DNA of 42,234 nt from contig CAZYVA010000005.1 of NCBI GenBank assembly GCA_964650695.1, positions 1-42,234 of the forward strand, written 5' to 3'. Positions 7,336 through 16,121 of this stretch are shown piece after piece; within the stretch, counting starts at the first letter, position 1, and each line of letters begins with the position of its first letter. Position numbers and translations under genes: made by a program. The notes below the pieces were generated by a model that did not search any database, had not been told where the DNA came from, and was given only the letters and a program-made list of their open reading frames with translations. This stretch comes from CAZYVA01 sp964650695 (GTDB lineage: Bacteria; Bacillota; Clostridia; Lachnospirales; Lachnospiraceae).

Positions 7336-8697
7336 TTGAAAATCCTAATTGCAGGCGATGGTAAAGTGGGTGCGACCCTTACCCGCCAGTTATCCAGTGC
7401 AGGGTATGATATTACCCTGATTGATTCCAAGGAAAATGTACTGGAAACTTCCCTTGAGCGCTATGACATCCTGGCGATCCGGGGAAACTGCGCTTCTATG
7501 TCTGTATTGCTGGAGGCGGGCGTGAAGGAGGCGGATCTGCTCATTGCGGCAACCAGCGCTGATGAGGTCAATCTTTTGTGCTGCATGACCGCCCACAAGC
7601 TGAATCCGAAAATCCATACGATTTCCCGCATCCGCAACCCGGAATATACCGACCAAATTTATCAGATGCGGGACTCGTTTGCTTTATCCCTCATTGTAAA
7701 TCCTGAGCTGCAGGCTGCAAGAGAGATGGATTACCTGTTAAAATACCCTGGTTTCCTCCAGCGCGATACGTTTGCCAAGGGCCGTGTGGAAATCGTAGAA
7801 CTGAAAGTAAAACCAGACAGCAAGCTCTGCAACCTGGCTTTAACTGACCTTTACGATATCGTCAACTGCAAAGTACTCGTCTGCATCGTGAAGCGGAACG
7901 GGCAGGCTGTTGCGCCGGATGGTAATTTTGTTTTAAAAGAAGGCGACAAAATCTACGTGACCGCCCAGAGCAATAACCTGACTTTATTATTGAAGAACCT
8001 TGGCATCCTGACCCACCGGGTAAGACGTGTCATCATCTGCGGCGGCGGCAGGGTCAGCTACTATCTGGCCCTGATTTTGTTAAAGAGCGGCATCACGGTC
8101 CAAATCATTGAGCAGGACGGGGAAAGATGCGGCCGGCTTGCCAGCCAGCTTCCAAATGCCTGCATCGTCCACGGCGATGCAAGTGACCAGCAGCTTTTGC
8201 TGAATGAGGGGATCGAGGAATGCGACGCTGTCATTACCATGACTGGCCTGGATGAGTTAAATATGATCATCTCGCTATATGCCAACAGTCTTGGTGTACC
8301 GCAGGTTATCACAAAGGTGGGCCGCAGCGACTCCTCCAACAGCCTTTTGGATTCCCTGGATATCGGAAGCACAGTCAGCCCGAAGGAACTATGTGCCGCT
8401 ACGATCGTCCGCTATGTACGTGCCATCGACAACCAGACCGGCGCCGCGCTTTCCGTCCACTCCATCGCAAACGGCCTGGTGGAAGCGATGGAATTCAAAG
8501 TCGAGGAAAAAACCCGTTACCGTGACACACCGTTAAAAGATGTGCGTCTGAAACGCAACATCCTGATTGTCTGTATCAACCACCGGTTCCGCCCGACCAT
8601 CCCGGACGGTAATTCCGTATTTACCGCCGGGGATACTGTTATCATCGTCTCAACCGGCGATAGGGCCATTTACCAGCTAAACGATATTTTTGCGTGA
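7336..8697 (+). CDS. trkA: Trk system potassium uptake regulator TrkA
   Basis: This 453-residue protein has the double RCK arrangement of TrkA. A first Rossmann domain starts MKILIAGDGKVGATLTRQL and is followed by an RCK_C-like domain (about 140-220). A second Rossmann domain has VIICGGGRVSYYLALILL, with ITVQIIEQDGERCGRLA holding the acidic end of the NAD-binding fold. A second RCK_C domain ends the protein (DTVIIVSTGDRAIYQL). It binds nucleotides and gates the TrkH channel at the inner face of the membrane. The start is the TTG at 7336, with AGGAGGGG upstream and the glycine-rich loop immediately after it. trkH follows 84 bp downstream. In Firmicutes RCK_C domains often bind c-di-AMP, so such control is plausible here but not shown. 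Confidence 0.95.
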   Translation: MKILIAGDGKVGATLTRQLSSAGYDITLIDSKENVLETSLERYDILAIRGNCASMSVLLEAGVKEADLLIAATSADEVNLLCCMTAHKLNPKIHTISRIRNPEYTDQIYQMRDSFALSLIVNPELQAAREMDYLLKYPGFLQRDTFAKGRVEIVELKVKPDSKLCNLALTDLYDIVNCKVLVCIVKRNGQAVAPDGNFVLKEGDKIYVTAQSNNLTLLLKNLGILTHRVRRVIICGGGRVSYYLALILLKSGITVQIIEQDGERCGRLASQLPNACIVHGDASDQQLLLNEGIEECDAVITMTGLDELNMIISLYANSLGVPQVITKVGRSDSSNSLLDSLDIGSTVSPKELCAATIVRYVRAIDNQTGAALSVHSIANGLVEAMEFKVEEKTRYRDTPLKDVRLKRNILIVCINHRFRPTIPDGNSVFTAGDTVIIVSTGDRAIYQLNDIFA

Positions 8698-8725
8698 TTC
8701 CTGTTTAGGATCAGCACCTGATATT

Positions 8726-8745
8726 GATTACGATTCACAGTAATC
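8726..8745. repeat. Short palindrome carrying the GATTCAC end motif of the dispersed repeat
   Basis: GATTAC (8726-8731) and GTAATC (8740-8745) flank GATTCACA, and GGCCAAG follows. The block TTACGATTCAC is shared with repeat ends at 16057 and 34299, so this looks like a short or decayed copy. It lies in the trkA-trkH spacer and would form a small hairpin in their joint transcript. Confidence 0.5.
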
Positions 8746-8781
8746 GGCCAAGCCATATTTTCATAACCGAGGTTACAAGCC

Positions 8782-10236
8782 ATGAACTATAAAATGATGG
8801 GACGGTTTATTTCCCAGATTCTTGCGATAGAAGCGATTTTTATGATTCCGGCGCTTATCATCAGTGCATACTGCCAGGAAATGAATGCAATCATTGGCTT
8901 TTTTGCAAGCCTATTTATTATTTTTCTGATTTCCGCCGTCCTGCATTGGACCTGCCGGACCAATAAGAAAGGCTTTTTTGCGAAGGAAGGGCTGGCATGC
9001 GTTGGGATTGGCTGGATTACTATGAGCCTTCTGGGCTGCCTCCCATTTTATATTTCAAAAGAAATCCCCAATTACCTGGATGCACTGTTTGAAATCGTTT
9101 CCGGGTTTACCACAACAGGGGCATCCATCCTGACAGACGTGGAAAGCCTCTCCAAAGGGATGCTCTACTGGCGGAGCTTCAGCCATTGGCTCGGCGGTAT
9201 GGGCGTTCTTGTTTTTTTACTGGCAATTGCCCCTGTCAACGGAAAAAGCAGCGGCTTTACCATCCATCTGCTGCGTGCGGAAAGTCCCGGCCCTAATGTA
9301 GGGAAACTCGTCCCGAAAACACGTGACACCGCTAAGTATTTGTATTTCCTTTATATTTTTCTGACGCTTTTAAATATCATCTTCCTTTTTGCCGGGCATA
9401 TTCCCCTGTTTGATGCTGTCTGCACAGCGTTGGGGACCGCCGGTACAGGAGGGTTTGGAATCCTAAATAGCAGCATGGCCGATTACAGCCCCTACATCCA
9501 AAATGTCTGTACGGTTTTTATGCTGCTGTTCGGTGTGAACTTTAGCTGTTATTACCTATTGATTTTGAGACAATTTAAAGCGGTATGGAAGGATGAAGAG
9601 CTTCGCTTTTACCTTGGCGTTGTGCTGGGAAGCATCCTCCTGATCATCTGGAATCTCCGGGGGTTCTATGACACATTGGGGGAAACCGTGCGGCACGCTG
9701 CCTTTCAAGTGGCAAGTATCATCACCACCACCGGATTCGCCACGACGGACTTCAACCTGTGGCCCAGCTTTTCCAAAGCGCTCCTTCTATGCCTGATGTG
9801 TATCGGCGCCTGTGCCGGAAGCACCGGAGGCGGCATCAAATGCGCGCGGATCCTGCTGCTGCTAAAGATTCTGCACCGGAACATCCGGAAAACTCTGCAC
9901 CCGCAGAAAGTGGAAGTCATCCGAAGCCATGGCAATACGGTGGACGAACACATTTTAGACAATACCAACGCCTATCTCGCGGCATACTTTATCATCGTTA
10001 TGTTAAGCTTTGTCCTGATTTCCCTGGACGGGCTTTCTGTCACAACGAATTTTTCCGCTGTGCTGGCATGTTTCAACAATATCGGGCCCGGTCTTGAAAA
10101 GGTCGGGCCGACGGCCAATTATTCCTGTTACAGTGCATTCTCCAAGCTGGTGCTGATCGGGGATATGCTTGCGGGGAGGCTGGAGATTTTCCCGATCCTG
10201 ATTTTGGTTTCCAGGACGACCTGGAGGCACAGATAA
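8782..10236 (+). CDS. trkH: Trk potassium transporter membrane subunit TrkH
   Basis: The 484-residue integral membrane protein has about ten to twelve hydrophobic segments. Four selectivity-filter loops can be seen in order: SGFTTTGASIL, LGTAGTGGFGIL, IITTTGFATTDF and NNIGPGLEKVGPTANYS. This is the signature of TrkH/KtrB potassium channels. SHWLGGMGVLVFLLAI and GACAGSTGGGIKCARIL are further family motifs. The C-terminus AGRLEIFPILILVSRTTWRHR closely follows the family ending, so the gene is complete. It imports potassium with TrkA, encoded just upstream. The Shine-Dalgarno (GAGG) is weak, which may reflect coupling to trkA. Confidence 0.95.
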   Translation: MNYKMMGRFISQILAIEAIFMIPALIISAYCQEMNAIIGFFASLFIIFLISAVLHWTCRTNKKGFFAKEGLACVGIGWITMSLLGCLPFYISKEIPNYLDALFEIVSGFTTTGASILTDVESLSKGMLYWRSFSHWLGGMGVLVFLLAIAPVNGKSSGFTIHLLRAESPGPNVGKLVPKTRDTAKYLYFLYIFLTLLNIIFLFAGHIPLFDAVCTALGTAGTGGFGILNSSMADYSPYIQNVCTVFMLLFGVNFSCYYLLILRQFKAVWKDEELRFYLGVVLGSILLIIWNLRGFYDTLGETVRHAAFQVASIITTTGFATTDFNLWPSFSKALLLCLMCIGACAGSTGGGIKCARILLLLKILHRNIRKTLHPQKVEVIRSHGNTVDEHILDNTNAYLAAYFIIVMLSFVLISLDGLSVTTNFSAVLACFNNIGPGLEKVGPTANYSCYSAFSKLVLIGDMLAGRLEIFPILILVSRTTWRHR

Positions 10237-10306
10237 TGCTGTTGCTTCCGCGAAAGGTATGCGGCTTCCCGTCCGGGACAAAGGGGTAAATGAAGCGGCT
10301 TCATTC

Positions 10307-10777
10307 TTACAGGATTTTTTCCATGCCGACTTTTTGAGGGGCCAGCCCGCATTTTTCGTAGAATTTCAGGGCGCCGGGGTTGCAGGACCAGACATTCAGG
10401 GTGACATTATAGTATTGTTCTCTTCTGGCATAGTCTATTACGTATTCATAGAGGCGCTTCCCTATATGCTGTCCGCGGTGGTTTTCTTCCACGCAAAGGT
10501 CATCAATATAGAGGGTTTTGATGTCCGTCAGGATGTTGTCGTCCGGGTGCTGGATGTCAGCGCAGAAAGCATAGCCCAGAACACCTCCGTTTTCATCTAC
10601 GGCGACAAAAATCGGTTTACGCTCATCCCGGATGATCCCCCGTAATTCTCCATCCGTGTATTTTTTTGCGTTCGCTTTGAATAAATCCGGCCTGCCGTTA
10701 TGGTGTACCATCAATACCTGCCGCAGCAGACGGTTGATCCCATCCATATCCTTTTCCTGTGCCCTTCGAATGTCCAT
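10307..10777 (-). CDS. GNAT family N-acetyltransferase
   Basis: A 156-residue GNAT protein. The acetyl-CoA loop is visible in IDDLCVEENHRGQHIGKRLY (motif A, R/Q-x-x-G-x-G/A type), and VWSCNPGALKFYEKCGL is the usual C-terminal motif. It would acetylate an amine of a small molecule or protein; the substrate is unknown. ATG 10777 is preferred over the GTG at 10798 because GAAGGA precedes it with good spacing. It is convergent with trkH and lies downstream of the threonine aldolase gene on the same strand, separated by about 100 bp. Confidence 0.85.
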   Translation of the reverse strand: MDIRRAQEKDMDGINRLLRQVLMVHHNGRPDLFKANAKKYTDGELRGIIRDERKPIFVAVDENGGVLGYAFCADIQHPDDNILTDIKTLYIDDLCVEENHRGQHIGKRLYEYVIDYARREQYYNVTLNVWSCNPGALKFYEKCGLAPQKVGMEKIL

Positions 10778-10873
10778 GCTAGATCCTTCTTTCTTCACAA
10801 TTGATTTTAAAATAATGGCTATCCTTATTTACGATTTTGTCCGGCTTCGGGTGTGGCTATAGCGCAGGAACCG

Positions 10874-11899
10874 TCATAAAAGCGCCAGCAACCTTTTGAT
10901 ATCTTCGTCTGTCGTCGCCCAGCTTGTAGCAAAACGGACGGCCGTGTGTGCATCATCCGGTTTTTCCCATACGCCAAAGACCACCTTTTTTTGCAACGCT
11001 TCCATCTCTTCATTTTCCAGGAGCAAAAACTGTTGGTTCGTCGGGGACTCCCGGAAAAAATGGTATCCTTTCTCCAGGAAGCCCTGCTTCATCCGCTCCG
11101 CCATCTCGATCGCATTCCGGCTGATTTTTAAGTACAGCCCATCAGTAAATAAAACATCGAACTGCGTACCCAGAATCCAACCCTTTGCCAGAAGTCCGCC
11201 CTGCTGCTTCACAAGCGACAGAAAATGGGGCGGCATATTCCCTTTGGTAAAAACAATCGCTTCCCCGAAAAGCGCGCCCACCTTTGTCCCGCCAATATAG
11301 AAAATATCACAATACCTCGCCACATCCGCAAGCGTCACGTCCGTACCCTTCGCCGCCAGCCCGTACCCCAGCCTTGCGCCGTCCAAGTAAAGAGGGATCT
11401 GAAAGGTTTTGCAGACTTCAGACAAATCGGCAAGCTCCTGATGGGTGTAAAGCGTCCCGTACTCGGTAGGGTGGGAAATATAAACCATACCAGGCGCTGC
11501 CATATGCTCACAGTTTCCATCCGAAAAATAACCGTCCAGGTATGCTTCCAGCTCCCTCGCGTCCATTTTCCCGTCATGCTCCGCAAGTTCGAGGACTTTA
11601 TGGCCGGTATATTCAATCGCCCCCGCTTCATGCACGCTGACATGCCCGGAGCTTACCGCCACAACTCCTTCATATCTTCGCAGCACGGACGCCGCCACGA
11701 TCGCATTCGCCTGTGTCCCGCCAGCCACAAAAAAAATCTGCGCCTCCGGGCACGCACAGGCCGCCTTGATTTTTTCCTTTGCGCTGGCGCAAAAAGGATC
11801 GTTTCCATAACCCGGCTGCTGGCAAAGGTTGATTTCCCGCAGCTTCTCCAATATTTTTTCATGTGCGCCTACCGTATAATCGCTTTCAAATGATAACAT
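10874..11899 (-). CDS. Low-specificity threonine aldolase family, PLP-dependent
   Basis: The 341-residue protein is the right length for a beta-eliminating lyase/aldolase (PF01212). FVAGGTQANAIVAASVL binds the PLP phosphate. VSVHEAGAIEYTGHKV holds the ring-stacking His90. PLYLDGARLGYG contains Asp173, which contacts the pyridine nitrogen. IGGTKVGALFGEAIVF provides Lys206 for the Schiff base. It probably cleaves L-threonine or allo-threonine to glycine and acetaldehyde, though related enzymes act on other beta-hydroxy amino acids. A strong GAGGAGGAAGG ribosome binding site precedes the ATG. It is divergent from the permease gene at 12149. Confidence 0.88.
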   Translation of the reverse strand: MLSFESDYTVGAHEKILEKLREINLCQQPGYGNDPFCASAKEKIKAACACPEAQIFFVAGGTQANAIVAASVLRRYEGVVAVSSGHVSVHEAGAIEYTGHKVLELAEHDGKMDARELEAYLDGYFSDGNCEHMAAPGMVYISHPTEYGTLYTHQELADLSEVCKTFQIPLYLDGARLGYGLAAKGTDVTLADVARYCDIFYIGGTKVGALFGEAIVFTKGNMPPHFLSLVKQQGGLLAKGWILGTQFDVLFTDGLYLKISRNAIEMAERMKQGFLEKGYHFFRESPTNQQFLLLENEEMEALQKKVVFGVWEKPDDAHTAVRFATSWATTDEDIKRLLALL

Positions 11900-12080
11900 T
11901 TTCCTTCCTCCTCTTTTTTATCCTGGTTTTATCTGGAGCATCTCCGGATGGTCCCGCTCCCCTGGTACTCTGAAACATAAGGAACCAGCCATATCACCGG
12001 CCTATACGTCCGGCTACTGTGTGAGATAGTATTTATCATATCACCATCCGCGAAACGGTTCAATGGTGTTTAGATTCTTA

Positions 12081-12109
12081 TTGCATCTCATTTTTCCAGG
12101 TGCTATACT
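12081..12109 (+). promoter_or_regulatory. SigA-like promoter for the permease gene
   Basis: TTGCAT (12081-12086) and TATACT (12104-12109) are 17 bp apart. The leader is only about 30 nt, too short for a riboswitch such as ydaO. The rest of the 249-bp divergent spacer (11900-12148) holds short imperfect inverted repeats but nothing I recognise. Confidence 0.65.
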
Positions 12110-12148
12110 GTCTTTATATCATGATATTGACGTAAAGGGGACTGAGGA

Positions 12149-14215
12149 ATGGAAAAGAAAGCTGAACAAAAAAAAGGGGTATCTGCCCTTGATTTTTTCT
12201 GCATTGGCTTTGGTGCAATCGTTGGAGTCGGCTGGGCGGTTTCGATTAATAGCTGGATGAACAGCAGCGGCGGCCCGCTGCCTGCCGCAGCAGGTTATTT
12301 GGCAGCCATGGTTCTTATGGTGCCAATCGCGCTCTGTTATTGTGAATTGTGCACGATGCTTCCGGTATCCGGCGGCGGTATGGCGTATGCGTTCCGGGCA
12401 TTCGGGGACCGTATCGCGTTCCTCTCCGGATGGGCGGCATTCGGAGCATTCATTACCATTATCCCGTGGGAAGCGATTTATGTTGTAGATATCCTGAGCA
12501 TTGTTTTCCCGGTTTTAAAAGCCGGATCCCCGTTATATACTTTAGCGGGCGCGGATATTTATATCGGGCACATCCTTCTTGGCACTGCCATTTCCATCCT
12601 CCTTTATGTTATCAATAGAAAAGGTGTGGCCTCCTCCGCGTCTTTGCAAAAAATCCTTTGCCTGGCGTTGGTCGGCGCCGGCATCCTGGCGATGATCTGC
12701 GCCGCCCTCAAATTCGATATCGGCAATCTCCAGCCATTTTATGAAAATACGGGGACAGGCACGCACAATTCTTTTATTGGAGGCATGGCTTCCATCCTGG
12801 CGTCCGTACCCTTTTTTTTAGCAGGATTTGAGACGATTCCGCAAGGCATTGAAAGCGCAGGCGGCAATACGAAAGGCGTGGGAAAGACCGTAGTTGTGAC
12901 GGTGGTTTTGTCCTGTTTGTTCTATGCGCTTTTACTGTTGACCCTGGGCGGCGCCCTTCCGTGGAAAAGATTTATCCGGTTTGCCAATCCCTCCGCCGCG
13001 CTTATGTTTAAAGAACTCTATCCGGGCAGCCTTGGCAATATACTGTATATATTGATCCTGATGGGGGCGGTCTGTGGGCTTCTGACAACATGGAATGGCT
13101 TCATGATGGCGTCATCCCAGATCCTCATGGCCATGGCAAAGGTCAGCATCGTGCCTTTCAGCCTTTCCAAACAGCATCCGGTTTATAAGACACCTGTAAA
13201 TGCCCTAAAAGTCAGCCTTGCCGCATCGTTGGTCGGCCCATTTTTGGGGAGCGGCCTGATCGGCTCCCTGACCAGTTTCTCGGCGGCAGGCTATGTCGCG
13301 AGCTGGACGATCACAGCATTCTCCCTGATTATCCTGCGGAAAAAGGAACCGGCGCTGAAACGTCCTTATAAAATTCCGGGCGGGCTGCCGATGGCATGGT
13401 TTGCCGCGATCTGCATGACCGGGCTGTTTATCCTTCTATTTATACCCCACCAGCCGGTTTTCATGGGAGCCGCTGCAGTATTGATATTTGCGGCGTGGAT
13501 GGCGGCAGGAGCGGTTCTTTATCTGATGGATTACCGCGCCAGGAAGCAATACTCTACCCTTACAAGGGCAACCTTCCTTTTCGCCAGCATGTCTGAATCC
13601 AACGCAACCATCCGCATGCCGGGGTTTGTAGACAGCTTTGAGGACGACTACAAAGTGATGTCCTTTGTCGTCCCTAAAGACGCCGATTATGCTGGTAAAA
13701 CACTCCTTGAGCTTTATTGGGGGCGCCGTCAGAATGTATTCATCATCAAGATCGAAAGAAAAACAGAAATCATCCTCGTCCCAGGAGGAAGCACCCATGT
13801 ATATTCCGGGGACCGTGTATTTGCCGTCGGCGTTGCAAAAGCGCTTGACCGTTTCCGCGATTACCAGGAGGTGGGAAGCAAGTATTCCGTAGGCTCACTG
13901 AAGGATTTCCTGGGCTACGGGGATACGGAAAAGCAGTCGCCTCTTAGCTGTATTGAATATAAAGTACTGCCGACCGATTCATTCTGTGACAAACTCATCC
14001 GCGAGTCAAGGATCCAGGATCGGTATCATTGCCTGATTGTTGGCCTAAAGACTCCTTACAGCAAGATCCTGGAGCTTCCAACCGCGGGCACATTGATCGA
14101 AGCAGATGATATCCTCTGGATGATGGGTTCGGAAGATGCCATCCATGATTTTGAAGAAATCTGCAGGCAGGAAGCACTTGAAAAAGGAGAGACGACAACA
14201 GGGCTTGATGTCTGA
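12149..14215 (+). CDS. APC-superfamily permease with two C-terminal RCK_C-like domains
   Basis: This 688-residue protein has an amino acid/polyamine permease core (about 10-450) with roughly twelve membrane segments. GFGAIVGVGWAVSINSWM is the APC glycine-rich first helix, and PVSGGGMAYAFRAFG and FLAGFETIPQGIESAGGNTK are family motifs. A cytosolic tail of about 230 residues follows. It holds two repeats of RCK_C (TrkA-C) type: one around YAGKTLLELYWGRRQNVFII to YSGDRVFAVG, the other around CDKLIRESRIQDRYHCLIVG to IEADDILWMMG. RCK_C domains bind c-di-AMP or other ligands in many Firmicutes transporters, so ligand gating is likely. The substrate could be an amino acid or potassium; the nearby trkAH locus makes osmotic regulation attractive but unproven. 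The stop is 3 bp from the convergent radA stop. Confidence 0.87.
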   Translation: MEKKAEQKKGVSALDFFCIGFGAIVGVGWAVSINSWMNSSGGPLPAAAGYLAAMVLMVPIALCYCELCTMLPVSGGGMAYAFRAFGDRIAFLSGWAAFGAFITIIPWEAIYVVDILSIVFPVLKAGSPLYTLAGADIYIGHILLGTAISILLYVINRKGVASSASLQKILCLALVGAGILAMICAALKFDIGNLQPFYENTGTGTHNSFIGGMASILASVPFFLAGFETIPQGIESAGGNTKGVGKTVVVTVVLSCLFYALLLLTLGGALPWKRFIRFANPSAALMFKELYPGSLGNILYILILMGAVCGLLTTWNGFMMASSQILMAMAKVSIVPFSLSKQHPVYKTPVNALKVSLAASLVGPFLGSGLIGSLTSFSAAGYVASWTITAFSLIILRKKEPALKRPYKIPGGLPMAWFAAICMTGLFILLFIPHQPVFMGAAAVLIFAAWMAAGAVLYLMDYRARKQYSTLTRATFLFASMSESNATIRMPGFVDSFEDDYKVMSFVVPKDADYAGKTLLELYWGRRQNVFIIKIERKTEIILVPGGSTHVYSGDRVFAVGVAKALDRFRDYQEVGSKYSVGSLKDFLGYGDTEKQSPLSCIEYKVLPTDSFCDKLIRESRIQDRYHCLIVGLKTPYSKILELPTAGTLIEADDILWMMGSEDAIHDFEEICRQEALEKGETTTGLDV

Positions 14216-14218
14216 TCC

Positions 14219-15583
14219 TCAAGCCCTGTCAAGCAGCCGTACTGCCTCATTCACGGTCTTCACCCCAACGATTTGGATCCCTTCTATATTTCCCACGGTT
14301 TTCCTGCTCACCTCCGGAATCACGCAGGTATGGAATCCCAGCTTCTTTGCCTCTGCCACGCGCTGCTCCGGCAGTGTGACTGCCCGCACCTCACCGCTCA
14401 GCCCAACTTCCCCAAAGACCATCATATCCTCCATGGCCGGTTTGTTTTTGTAGCTGGAGACAATCGCCAGCACGATCCCCAGATCCGCCGCTGGTTCACT
14501 CATACGGATCCCCCCGGCGATATTGACATAGGCATCATACTGGGACAGTGCAAGCCCCAGCCTTTTCTCCAGTACCGCTATCAGCAGGTTGACCCGGTTA
14601 TAGTCAAACCCCGTTACCGTCCGACGCGGCACCGGGAAGCTGGTCCTGCATACTAACGACTGGATTTCCATCAGCATCGGCCGGGTCCCTTCCACCGCAC
14701 AGGCCACTACTGACCCGGAGGCATGCTCCGGCTTTCCGCCGAGCATGAATTCAGACGGATTTTCCACTTCCTCTAGACCGGTTCTTTGCATCTCAAAGAC
14801 ACCGATCTCATTTGTTGATCCAAACCGGTTTTTCACTCCGCGCAAAATCCGGTAAGAAGCATGCCGATCCCCTTCAAAATAAAGCACCGTATCCACCATA
14901 TGCTCCAACACCCTTGGCCCTGCAACCGTTCCTTCCTTGGTGACATGGCCAACGATAAAAACAGCAATGTTCAGCCCTTTGGCAAGCTGCATCAAAAGAT
15001 TGGTAGACTCCCTCACCTGCGATACGCTTCCGGGCGCTGAGCCAATTTCTTCACTGTACATGGTCTGGATCGAGTCTATCACCGCCATCTCCGGCTTTTG
15101 ATCCTCGATCACCTCTTTGATGATGTCCAAGCTGGTCTCACAAAACAAAAGCAGCGTGTCTGAAAAGTCCCCGATACGGTTTGCCCGCAGCTTAATCTGG
15201 CGCAGCGATTCTTCCCCGGAAATATACAACACTTTTTTCTTTTGTGCGGCAAGCTTCTGGCATACTTGCAAAAGCAGCGTGGATTTCCCGATCCCCGGAT
15301 CGCCGCCCACCAGGACAAGGGAGCCCGGTACGATCCCCCCTCCCAGCACCCGGTCCAACTCCCGAAAACCCGTCCGGACTCTTTCTTCTTCACTGGTAGA
15401 CACGCTGGACAATGGCACGGCCGCGCGGCATCCCGCTCCTTGCACAGGGACGCCTTTCTTCGGCGGCGCTTTCTCCTCCACAAAAGTATTCCATTCTTTG
15501 CACATCGGGCACTGCCCAAGCCATTTGCTCTCCTCATGCCCGCAATTCTGGCAGAAAAAAATACTTTTCTTTGTCTTCGCCAT
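14219..15583 (-). CDS. radA: DNA repair protein RadA
   Basis: The 454-residue protein is full length. A zinc finger C-x2-C...C-x2-C is formed by Cys11, Cys14, Cys25 and Cys28. A RecA-like ATPase domain follows, with Walker A GGDPGIGKSTLL near residues 93-104 and MAVIDSIQTMYSEEIGS as the Walker B region. GVKNRFGSTNEIGVFEMQ contains the diagnostic KNRFG motif. The C-terminal Lon-like domain includes AGGIRMSEPAADLGIVLAIV. RadA promotes branch migration in recombinational repair. The start has AGGAGAAGGA upstream. It lies 21 bp after the small gene at 15605-16018 and is probably the last gene of the gntR-clpC operon. Confidence 0.97.
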   Translation of the reverse strand: MAKTKKSIFFCQNCGHEESKWLGQCPMCKEWNTFVEEKAPPKKGVPVQGAGCRAAVPLSSVSTSEEERVRTGFRELDRVLGGGIVPGSLVLVGGDPGIGKSTLLLQVCQKLAAQKKKVLYISGEESLRQIKLRANRIGDFSDTLLLFCETSLDIIKEVIEDQKPEMAVIDSIQTMYSEEIGSAPGSVSQVRESTNLLMQLAKGLNIAVFIVGHVTKEGTVAGPRVLEHMVDTVLYFEGDRHASYRILRGVKNRFGSTNEIGVFEMQRTGLEEVENPSEFMLGGKPEHASGSVVACAVEGTRPMLMEIQSLVCRTSFPVPRRTVTGFDYNRVNLLIAVLEKRLGLALSQYDAYVNIAGGIRMSEPAADLGIVLAIVSSYKNKPAMEDMMVFGEVGLSGEVRAVTLPEQRVAEAKKLGFHTCVIPEVSRKTVGNIEGIQIVGVKTVNEAVRLLDRA

Positions 15584-15604
15584 GTCCTTCTCCTATGATG
15601 CGCT

Positions 15605-16018
15605 TTATTTCTTAACCACTTTCACGGATACGCTTTTCCCTGGCTCCAATTCAAGGCTGACACTAAGCTTCCCGCTCAGGTTTGTATCCATATCGCCTGC
15701 TGAAACTCCGTCCACGATCACATTGTAACTGCTGTCTGCCTCCATCCCAAGGGTGATCTGCGCATCCTTCCGGCCAGACACCTGGAAACTCACTTCCTCT
15801 TCCGTATTAGAAAATCCGCTGACAACCGTCCCCGGAACCGATTCGTAGACAAACATCCCGTTTTTCTCAAGTTTTGTAATCCCGGAAAACGTCTTCACCT
15901 TATACTGATCCCCCTGAAATTCAAATCCATCCAGCTTTGTTTTTTTCTCCAGCGCGTCATTTCCAAAGCGGAGAGTCCCCACTTCCTCCACTTCAATCAG
16001 ATTTTGTACCTCAGCCAT
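15605..16018 (-). CDS. Small conserved protein of the Lachnospiraceae 'endosialidase'-named family; function unknown
   Basis: The 137-residue protein is mostly predicted beta-strand. Near identical-looking openings (MAEVQNLIEVEEVGTLRFG, TKLDGFEFQGDQYKVKTF, MFVYESVPGTVV) are, from memory, found in a Lachnospiraceae family that databases call endosialidase. At this size there is no glycosidase domain and no catalytic residues are evident, so the name should not be read as function. The second half (residues 70-137) resembles a small beta-sandwich. No signal peptide is seen, so it is likely cytosolic. It has a good ribosome binding site (AAGGAGG) and sits between clpC and radA, which suggests a role linked to protein quality control or stress; this is inference. 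Confidence 0.7.
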   Translation of the reverse strand: MAEVQNLIEVEEVGTLRFGNDALEKKTKLDGFEFQGDQYKVKTFSGITKLEKNGMFVYESVPGTVVSGFSNTEEEVSFQVSGRKDAQITLGMEADSSYNVIVDGVSAGDMDTNLSGKLSVSLELEPGKSVSVKVVKK

Positions 16019-16055
16019 TTGCTTTTCCTCCTTGAGATTGAATTTCCAAACCTTC

Positions 16056-16121
16056 GTTACGATTCACGGCCAAAGGGCTGCCAAAGCCCGGCAAGGCGCG
16101 GAAATTAAGCCTTCATAGTAA
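16056..16121. repeat. Dispersed repeat copy fused to the 3' end of clpC
   Basis: The left end GTTACGATTCACGGCC (16056-16071) is identical to the end at 34298-34313. The right end, read on the minus strand, is TTTACTATGAAGGCTTAA. It shares TTTACTATGAA with the element near pnp (4113-4103 and 3962-3952, minus strand). An inner GC hairpin (GGGCTGCCAAAGCCC) lies between. The right end overlaps the clpC reading frame, so the final residues of ClpC and its stop codon come from the repeat. Confidence 0.6.

Noticed and set aside
11900..12148. c-di-AMP (ydaO) riboswitch before the permease gene
   Set aside because: The predicted leader is only about 30 nt and no riboswitch core could be recognised.
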